DNA of 64,000 nucleotides, taken from positions 451,474-515,473 of the forward strand of contig MU001679.1 of NCBI GenBank assembly GCA_010093515.1, given 5' to 3'. A model generated the notes under the pieces. The model worked only from the letters and a program-made list of their open reading frames with translations, searched no databases and was not told where the DNA came from. This document shows, piece by piece, positions 56,126 through 64,000 of this stretch. A program made the position numbers and the translations under genes. Origin of the DNA: Lineolata rhizophorae (lineage: Eukaryota > Ascomycota > Dothideomycetes > Lineolatales > Lineolataceae). How positions within the stretch are numbered: position 1 is the stretch's first letter; every line of letters begins with the position of its first letter.

Positions 56126-57856
56126 TTATTCCAACTCAGCGACCCTAACCCTATCCCGATACGGAACCGGCAACTCATGCTTCGGCGGATCCGACCCGTA
56201 CACTTCAGGAGGATCCGACCCGCCCAGTTCCTGCAGCCCAGGATTGAATCCCGGCTCTACGCTTGTCGTGCTGAGAGACACGGCGTCGTCTTTCGGTCCT
56301 CCGGCGGCCTGCTTCCGCCATCGTCGCCTCTGGAGGAAGTAGAGCACCGCCACGGCGATGAGCGCGGCGCCAAACACGCTCCCTACAACAGCACCCGCAA
56401 TAGCACTGCCGCTCAGAGATGAGGGCGAATTCGATCCGTCCCCGGCAATCGTCTGTTGCGGGGTGGGGGAAGAGCTCGGCCCCGCCGAGATGGTGCCGGT
56501 GACCTCGCAGTCTGCGGCCGACGAATCGTCGTTGATTGCGACGGGGTCCGTGTCGAAGGTGGGATTTGCTTTGAAGATCGAGAAAGATTGCGTGTCCAAG
56601 TTGACGGTGAGGTATGCGGAAGTGAAGAAGTATTTCCCGACTGCGAGGACGTCGTCTTCGTTGGCGTCTCGGAGACTGTTGATCAGAAGGACCGAGATGG
56701 TCGTGTTTTCGAATACGCTTCCCTGGTCCGTGACTTGCATTTCCGGCTTGACGAGCTGATGGTTGGGGACCCGGATGTCTATGTCGTTCTCCAGCTTGAA
56801 GGTAAGGTCACCGGTATAACTGGCTTGCGTGAGATTGTATTCTCGTTCATTCCATGCCTTCTTACTCACACTTCGTCCGGCGGATACATCATGTTGAAGA
56901 AATCTTCCCCCGACGACCTTCCAATATTTGAAGTCTGCGTCAGACTTTCGAAGTTATCAAAATAAGGGCTCTGGCTGAGCGTTACAACGAACGGTAGTTC
57001 TGGGAGGACGCAACACACAAAAGGCCTGTCGGGGGAAAGCGAAGGGCTCGAGCCGTTCGGAAAGTTGAGCTCCACGTCCATGATTGTGATCAGCATGCCA
57101 GAACTGCACGAATCGTAGCCACCGAATTGAGCCGTGATGTTTTGGTCGCCATCGATCTTGGCCGCGTCGTAGCCTCCGAAAACTATCCCGCCGTCCGTCC
57201 GAACGGGTTCAGTGGCGCCATCCAACCCCCAGAAGAACGAAAAGGATCGGGACGCAATCTGCCCGGCTGCCTCCAAAGCGTTCAAAATCGAGGAGTTTGA
57301 GCTGAGTCCCAGAAGGCCTTGCCTTGTGTAGCCGGCGGAAAAATCTTCGTCTATAATTCCAAACGGGTAGTCGTCTAGAGTGGAATTGGAATTCAAAACC
57401 AGCGAGTCTCGGCCCCAATTGGAGTCGGTGACTGTTTCGTTGTCGACCGGGTCCGCGCCCGCTGCGGCAGGGTCGTCGAATCGTATAAATGTGGTCGAGC
57501 TGGAGCTATCATATAAACCCCCTCGGAGTGTCACGCAGCCGTCCTCGGTCAAATCGTCACACGAACCGGCCGAATAATCATAAATGTACGTATTGTTGGC
57601 AAACCTGCTCGTATTCAGTGCTTGTGCTTCGATATTGAGAAGCACGCTCGATTGATTACCAGGCAGGAAGCAACGCAAATGGCTGTGGAGGGCTGCCCAT
57701 ATCCATGGCTATGCCGCGCCTAAGTTGGCCGTTTGACAAGAGGACGTTCTTGATTGGCACGGTAACTGGCGGAATAGAACAATTGCCATTTTGCGCGGAA
57801 ACAGCGCCAAACAGGCACAGAAGAGGGCAAAGGACGAGAAAAGAACATGAAGCCAT
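56126..57856 (-). CDS. Membrane-anchored pepsin-fold protein lacking catalytic DTG motifs
   Basis: Predicted 541-residue type I membrane protein. Exons on the minus strand are 57856-57660, 57604-56870 and 56819-56126; introns are 55 and 50 bases and both joints keep frame. A signal peptide (MASCSFLVLCPLLCLFGAVSA) is followed by VPIKNVLLSNGQLRRGIAMD, the start of a fungal A1 aspartic-protease fold. Other family blocks are GLLGLSSNSSILNALEAAG, FSFFWGLDG, GGIVFGGYDAAKIDGD and ISVLLINSLRDANEDDVLAVG. However, the first active-site position reads FALLPAW (residues 60-66) and the second CCVLPELPFVVTL (263-275), so neither DTG/DSG is present. One helix at about 449-473 is followed by a basic stop (RRRWRKQ) and a 65-residue cytoplasmic tail with two GSDPP repeats. 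Likely a non-catalytic surface protein rather than a protease. Confidence 0.82.
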
Positions 57857-59360
57857 GAAAGCTTTGCCTGCGGTCGACGCGCCGTTCGTGGGATCACGAC
57901 CGGTCGTACGAAAATCGAGTGAAGCTATGGCCTTCCATAGTAAAATCAAGACGAACAATGCGCCCGGAGAGCCGTGGCAAGGCAATACCTTTCATATAAC
58001 AGAGGCGTCTAGTCGCATTGACCGCGCGAGCGGCACAGCAACTTCTGTCTGGGGTTGCGATGCTGAGATTGTGATTGGCTTGCCCGCAGTCCGACCCGAC
58101 TTGAAGGTACCAATAGGTGCTTCATCCTTGCGAGTGCAGGTTGCTGAGACTCTGGATGAATCGCTTCCGACTTGTTTCTGAATATCCAGCCACTTGCATC
58201 CCTGGATCAAAGTGTGAGACGTGTGACGCACGAGCGGCACGGCACAGCAGTAGGAGAGAGATTGACACCCCTGCTAGCCTCGAGTGCGATATCTTCAATG
58301 CGAGCGGGTCAACATCCGCAGAAGAACACACAGCTTCAGAACGACAATATCGCCTAGAAGCGCCTGCTTCCAATTCTTCTCGACCTTTGTGGAAACAACA
58401 GTAAAGTCATATTGAATCTTGGATGGAGGCGCTACGGCTGCGCCTATCTCCAACTCACTCTCATTCCACGAAACTCTTTCATTTAGCAAGTAACTTACCG
58501 AAACGCAGAGAGAGGTTGTCGCACTCCCTACACTTATACCTAGTGCACGCATAAAACATGAACACTCCAGCACAGACAACCGTAGATGATCGCATCTAAG
58601 CCTACCCCGTACTTTAGCAGTGGGAGTATGATCGGGCCTGCGGCCCTTTCCATGGCCGACATGACCGGTGCGAGAATGCCCGATCACCGGATTAGGGTCC
58701 CCAGTCGAAGAAAAGACCTACTTTTCGCCTGGTTTGCTTTTGGGGCTTGTTTTGGTGGTTGTGGCTATCTTGCTTTGTGCATGCGAAGGTCCAAGGCTAT
58801 GTGCTGGAACTACTATTCGTAGTAACTCGATTACAGATAGCAGAAGAAATCAAGAGCTTTATAAGGTCCGGGTTCAACCTCCGCTTGGATAAAGCCCGCC
58901 TTCCCATCCAACATTGCGAAATGGACCAATCCGGCTGAGTACGACGTTAGAAACGGATGCATCATGAAAACTGAGAGCTACTGTGTCGATTTTGCGTGTG
59001 TATCACGTTGCCTTGGATTGGTGCTGTGGACTCCTTGGGTGGGATGTCCTCATGGTTCTGGGAGAAAAATCATCATGCTCTGGTGTTTAGAGGGGAGGCC
59101 AGCGCGATCCCCCACGTATCTTGGCAAGGTGCACGGACGGGACAGCGCCAACTTGGCCGCCGTAGTTGGTTCCCTACGACAATAGACCGATCGCTGAAGT
59201 GCCGGACCGCAATTCCTCTTTGATTTGAATCCTGCTTAACGAAGAGGATGCGAGCTGTCTGCGGACAGCCGCGCACCTCGATGGCATTTCTTTTGTGCCC
59301 ATGCTACGCGTATAGAAAGGTTGTCTAGCATGCTCATCAACACGGCAGTCTTCCTCGAAC
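57857..59360. other. Divergent promoter region of pepsin-fold and DUF3431 genes
   Basis: 1.5 kb of balanced composition. Open frames up to 130 codons occur on both strands at 58.1-58.8 kb, but none carries a recognisable motif or clean splice pattern. Confidence 0.45.
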
Positions 59361-60459
59361 ATGATCAGGCTTCTGGGCCGCTATCGGCTCGCCCTTGCTG
59401 GAATCATTCTCCTCACGATTTTCTGGGTATGGAACGACGTGCGATGGTCGCGGGATGAAGCCTTCCGTGCAGCAGAAGCAGAGGCTTTTGACGACTCAAT
59501 AAAAGAGCTTCCCGAAAGCCTGGAAGAGCCGCTAGGGGTAGACGTGCAGAACACACCGGGTGTGCCGCGACCAACCGAACCGTCCGATCCTCCGGATGCC
59601 GCCATTGAACATGGAAGCCAGACGTCAGCGGTACCAACGACGGAGGAGCTTCCCGATAAGATAGTGGTCATGGGAAGACTGGAAAGTGAAGACGGGTCTT
59701 GGGTTGCGAGAGATCTCCCTGAGTACGGCAGAACGCTGCTTCTTTAGTGGCGTCAATCCAAACTGACATGCTGTATGTAGCTGGCAAAATGCCATTTATG
59801 TCGTTGACAATCCGAACGCTACCCTTCACACCCCGATCAATAAGGGCAAAGAGGCCAATCCTTACCTCACATACCTGATCGAGAACTACGACAACCTCCC
59901 CTCCATCATTGCCTTCCTACACAGCCACCGCGATGGATACCCGCAAGCTTGGCACACCGATGCCATCGACTACAGCAATGTCAAGTCATTGCAGGCCCTG
60001 CGCCTGGACTACGTTCGGCGGGAAGGGTACGTCAACCTCCGCTGCATCGACATTCCAGGCTGCCCGGCCGACGTCCAGCCGTTTCGCGATCCGCCGGACC
60101 ACGATCATGTTTATGAGTACCGCGTGCCGGAAATATGGGAATATTTGTTCAACAATACAGACGTTCCGCACGTCCTCGCCGTGCCGTGCTGCGCGCAGTT
60201 CGTCGTGACGCGCGGAGCCGTGCTGCGGCGGCCACATTCGGATTACGTGCGCTTTCGCGAGTGGTTGTACTCCACGGATATACCTGACGAGGAGAGTGGC
60301 AGGATCATGGAGTACCTGTGGCATGTTATTTTTGGTAAAGACCCCGTTCTATGTCTACCGTTGCAACAATGTTACTGTGAAGTCTACGGGCGCTGCGAGT
60401 GGATGAGTCTTAAAAAGAGGAATCCTGTAATAGGATACAGAGCTGTAACAACCTTGTAG
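59361..60459 (+). CDS. DUF3431 domain protein, type II membrane topology
   Basis: Predicted 346-residue protein from exons 59361-59722 and 59781-60459 (58-base intron with an ACTGACATG branch site). Residues 8-24 (RLALAGIILLTIFWVW) form a signal anchor, leaving a short cytoplasmic N-terminus and a luminal domain, as in Golgi glycosyltransferase-like proteins. After an acidic stem, the DUF3431 domain begins KIVVMGRLESEDGSWV and spans the intron as LPDWQNAIYVVDNP. It continues with YLTYLIENYDNLPSIIAFLH, SHRDGYPQAWH, LRLDYVRREGYVNLRC, VPCCAQFVVTRGAVLRRP and the final EYLWHVIFGKDP. These blocks define the fungal DUF3431 family, whose biochemical role I do not know to be established. It is divergent from the pepsin-fold gene. 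Confidence 0.88.
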
Positions 60460-61606
60460 GAAGAGTGTCCTGGGCTTACTGGCATTCTGAAACCTCTCTT
60501 CAACTAGTAGTAGCTCGCCATGAACGATGAGGAAATCAATTCTCAAATTTCTTGCTCACGCCTGACTGGGTTCAGTTGCTCCGCATATCCTTGCAGTGCA
60601 ACTAAGCGTGGCGTCCAGCACATTCGCACGGACATAGGATACTTAAAGCCTCACCGAGCAGGCCAGAAGAAGTTTTACTGGATCTTACGAGGAACATATC
60701 CACCGCTTTTTCGGATAGGGCTGTTGGCCTGAGCATTTCGGTTAGCCAACAACTGTGGAGACTCGACCCGAAAACATCGTAATAGCTACATGGTGCGAGA
60801 AAGAGTCTTAGAAAGCAGATGAAGGTTACAGGAAAGGTTTATGGCATTGGTGAATTTAGTGAACATAAGAAATGTAAGAATATCTAGTGCTCATGGATGA
60901 TGGGTGACTACTGCGAACACGTGCTTACGAGTCACGCTACGCGTGTCGCTCGCCGTAAACCAGACGCGGTAATGAAGCCGGCCAAGAACGGCTCTTCCAG
61001 AACGCCCGATCGAACCTACTACGTAGAGCAACACGATAGCGACGTGTACACAATTGCCTGGATCGGGAAGCCGTGCCGTCATCACGACGTCTGCCGGCCA
61101 GACGCGCCACGCGGCGGCAGCCAGTGGCTGCGGGGAAATGATGGCATGTGGCGGGTGGGTGGCGCAGGCGGGGCGCCATCTCGTCGTCCGGCCGACGTCA
61201 TCGCTGGCAAACTTTGGCATGCGCGCGGTGCTTTGGCCGCGTCCAGCCGCGCCTGTCGTTTGCGCGTATCCCGGCCGCATTGGATGCCGGCCCGCCGCTC
61301 CCATTTGCTGGCCGCTTTCTTTACTGGCCGGTAACGCGGATTACGTCAACTGTCGCAAGCAGCGCCCGGCTGGGTCTCAGGTGGAGCCCGGCCGCCGCAC
61401 CGCGACCAAGGCAAGGACCACGCACCCGTCAAAACTCCCACCCCTCCCCGCGTCATCACTTTCTCCTTTTACTTCCTTTGTCCACTCCACCTTGCCGGCG
61501 AGCTGCGACCTCCTCACGACCATCTTCTCCTTCATCTGCCTCTACACCTTTCCGTGTCCGGCTTGCAAAGAACCATTCGCAACAATCTCCCTCTCCCGCA
61601 GCTGTC
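60460..61606. other. Intergenic region upstream of the Ish1/Msc1 gene
   Basis: 1.1 kb. The first 400 bases are AT-richer, the rest GC-rich and pyrimidine-rich toward 61607. CCCCT, a stress-response-element core, occurs at 61441-61445 and repeats in reverse context nearby, but the word is common. No gene is seen. Confidence 0.45.
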
Positions 61607-62879
61607 ATGAAGCTTTCCTTCCTGTCCACCCTCGTGGTGGCTCTCGCTGCTGAAACCGTTGTTGCTAGCTCCTGGTTCAGCAAAGCAGGTACGCCTTGCG
61701 CCTTTCCGGCTTCTGGAGCCGAGCAGTCCGTGGCAAATTTGCTAACACCTCACCTTCCAGCTTACAACAAGTGGCATGAAACCGAGCTGGAGCGATGGCT
61801 GTCCGATCACGACATCCCGTACCCGACGCCTGCCGACCGCAAGGATCTCGAGAACAAGGTCAAGGAGAACTGGGACAAGCAAGTGGCGGCACCGTACAAC
61901 AGCTGGGACGTGAACCAGCTTCAAGCGTACCTTGAATCTAAGGGCACGGATGTCAAAAAGGGCACCGAGCAGAACAAGGACAGCCTTCTGGCACAGGTCA
62001 AGCAGAATTGGCACGAGACCGAAGATCAGGCCTCCGACGCCTACAACTCTGTGGCCGACTGGATTTTTGACAGGTAAGGGCGAACTGTACGCAGATTTAC
62101 TTTTGAGATCAGCTTCATCTAATGTTTCCCTCTGCAGCTGGACCGAATCCCAACTGAAGGCCTTCCTTGACAAGCATGGCGTCACGCCGGAACAGCCTCG
62201 AACTCGCGACAACCTCCTGACCGCCGCCCGCGCGAATTACCATTCCCTCGCGACGAAGCTCGGCGAGACGGCCAGCTACCCGGGCAACTGGCTCTACGAC
62301 ACGTGGTCCGACTCGGAGCTCAAGGCCTGGCTCGACGAGCGCGGCTACTCGGTGCCCCAGCCGAGCACCCGCGACAAGGTGATCGCGCACGTGCGCCGCA
62401 ACTCGCGCATGGCGAGCCAGCAGCTCGCGGCCGCCTCGGCCGCCATGTCGGCCTCGGCCGCCGCCGCCCAGGAAACCCTCTCCGAGCAGGTCCTCAACGC
62501 CTGGTCCGACTCCCAGCTCAAGAAGTTCTGCGACGAGAACGACATCCCGGTGCCGCAGGGTGCCCAGCGTAACGAGCTGCTCGCCCTCGCGCGCAAGCAC
62601 CGCGCGCGCCTCACGGGCGACACCGTACCGGATCGGGCTAGCAGCGTCGTTGGCGCGGCGACCTCGTCGGCTGGTAATGAATACGCGCAGGCTACCGAGG
62701 GGGCGGGGATGTGGGGTAATGCTCTCGTCAACCAGATGGGCGCCTACGTCGGCTGGGTGCAGGAGAAGCTGGGTTTGGCGCCTACTCCGACGGGTCCGGA
62801 GGCTAGCGCGAAGAGCGCTTATGCGAAAGCGAGCAGCAACGTTGCCAATGCCGCCGAGTCGCTGAAGGAGGAGTTGTAA
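61607..62879 (+). CDS. Ish1/Msc1-like protein with five Ish1 repeats
   Basis: Predicted 378-residue secretory-route protein of the Ish1/Msc1 group. S. pombe Ish1 is a nuclear-envelope, stress-induced protein; S. cerevisiae Msc1 affects meiotic sister-chromatid recombination. Exons are 61607-61688, 61761-62073 and 62138-62879. The signal peptide is MKLSFLSTLVVALAAETVVA. Five Ish1 repeats follow: YNKWHETELERWLSDHDIP, YNSWDVNQLQAYLESKGTD, DSWTESQLKAFLDKHGV, YDTWSDSELKAWLDERGY and LNAWSDSQLKKFCDENDIP. The C-terminal 90 residues are Ala/Ser-rich with MWGNALVNQMGAYVGWVQEK. Intron 1 is 72 bases and free of in-frame stops, so its retention would insert 24 residues just after the signal peptide. The start fits a signal peptide and a CTGTCATG context. 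Confidence 0.92.
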
Positions 62880-64000
62880 GTGTTAACCAGCAGGGTTGAC
62901 AATCCCGTGGATTATGGACTGGCAGGGTTACTAGGCTTGAGGTGGTGAGTGCGGGGTGCTGTGGTCTCGAAAAGGACATAGGAGAATAATAATCGAGGTT
63001 TAGGCGCGGGCTGAAATAAAAAGGCATCCTTCATTGAGGGACGAGGCCGCTACATCACTATTGTTGTACGATGCGACGATGCTTCCCAAGTTTCTGGTAC
63101 CCGGGCATCAAATGGCGAAGGTATTTGGCGAGCAAGCTCGGGCGACTCGACACCTGTTCTAAGATGGCGTCTATCGCTCCCGAGTACGGTATTTCTGGCT
63201 TGGTCTTGCCCTGTTCGATTAAGTGTTGGTATCAGTTTGAATTTTTGTACGCGTTTGTTAAATCTACGGTGCATGTGACGCTGTTGCCTGGATAGTGATC
63301 CCCGCGACTGTTTCCTATCGTTTATTTGCCACGGAGACAAGGCCTTGTCCTATAGCTAACTTGGAATAAGACTTCAAATGCGGCTTCATATAAGCTCGTT
63401 GGCGGCCTGAAGTGCTCCAATCCAGTGTGGGAATCGGGGTGCTTCGAATATCAACAGGACGCTGTTCAGTAGGCAATCCCAAGGGTTGATGCTCGACTGG
63501 CAGGATGATCCCGAAGCAGTCGCAATGGAGGAATCGAATAGAAGGGGTTCTGAATAAAAGAAGCATAGTCTGTAGCAAGCCAAAAAGCAAACTGGCTTTG
63601 CTGGAGACCTACCAACCTGGCTAGCCCGACCGGGTGCGACTCCCTCCATGCGTGTGGCACAGCGTAGGAGGTGCCTCGTATCTCCCAGGCTGTTGGTGGT
63701 GGCTGAAGGTTTTACGGCGAAGATGCCGTGGGCCCGTGACAGCTAAGGGTTTGACTAGGTACAGACAGCTTTTAAACCGTCCCAAGCTCCGAGATGCATC
63801 TGACCGGATACTAGGGGTGCGATGCTAGTTTCCGATGCTTCAAAAACAGATTAAATATCGAGCTTCGTACTTCATACTTTAACCTTATGGCTTTAATTTG
63901 TTCGCCATCAAGTCTTAAATAATTATAATTGTTCCTGAGTCAGCATGGGGTGTCTGAAGCTAGACTAAAGCCGCAGTGAAAAGGATCTGCAGCAACCTGT
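62880..64000. other. Right-edge intergenic stretch
   Basis: 1.1 kb after the Ish1/Msc1 stop, becoming AT-rich toward the right end. Open frames of 60-90 codons on the minus strand at 63.3-63.7 kb overlap each other and show no known motif. Confidence 0.45.

Noticed and set aside
56143-56160. CCCTAACCC telomere-like sequence
   Set aside because: Only about one and a half units, within the coding tail of the pepsin-fold gene; not a telomere remnant.
1-64000. tRNA, rRNA, CRISPR arrays and intact transposons
   Set aside because: Scanned by eye for tRNA B-box words, transposase/reverse-transcriptase motifs, terminal repeats and spaced direct repeats; none was convincing. A covariance-model and repeat-library search could still find degenerate cases.

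Overview
The window looks like nuclear DNA of a filamentous ascomycete (Pezizomycotina), most like a Sordariomycete. Genes are interrupted by short GT...AG introns (mostly 50-130 bases) with CTRAC/CTAAY branch sites. Intergenic DNA is long and there are no operons. Many exons are very GC-rich with strong third-position bias, so long antisense ORFs are common but spurious. Best-matching families are fungal: UVSB/MUS-9 (ATR), a Kluyveromyces Hgt1-type sugar carrier, DUF3431, and Ish1/Msc1 repeats. The species cannot be named from the sequence alone.

Layout. 1-4.8 kb holds the C-terminal two thirds of an ATR-family checkpoint kinase, running in from the left edge. 6.9-12.7 kb holds a hexose transporter (+), the ER tail-anchored E2 UBC6 (-) and, divergent from it, mitochondrial SAM50 (+). 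12.7-16.7 kb is AT-richer and lacks an intact gene, but a decayed coding patch lies near 13 kb. 16.7-21.2 kb holds a small secreted protein (+) converging on a single-pass membrane protein (-). After about 4.1 kb without a gene comes HMG-CoA synthase (+, 25.3-27.1 kb), followed by another 4.4 kb gap.

31.5-38.5 kb holds a Cid1-type nucleotidyltransferase (-) divergent from the TFIIF large subunit (+). 39.4-44.9 kb holds a 771-aa uncharacterised protein (-) divergent from HGH1 (+). 46.3-49.1 kb encodes an RBR-type E3 ligase, 50.8-53.7 kb a 911-aa protein with a C-terminal membrane hairpin, and 54.7-55.3 kb a small probable mitochondrial protein. 56.1-60.5 kb holds a membrane-anchored pepsin-fold protein lacking both catalytic DTG sites (-), divergent from a DUF3431 protein (+). 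61.6-62.9 kb is an Ish1/Msc1 protein. The last 1.1 kb holds nothing recognisable.

The genes are ordinary housekeeping or lineage-typical genes with no sign of a biosynthetic cluster, mobile-element cluster or CRISPR. No tRNA, rRNA or intact transposon was recognised. I did not find a convincing new multi-gene system. The items most worth a second look are the recurrent intergenic TACTCCGTA word, the non-catalytic pepsin homologue, the decayed coding patch near 13 kb, the large insertion inside the Cid1-type catalytic domain, and two stop-free introns whose length is a multiple of three.
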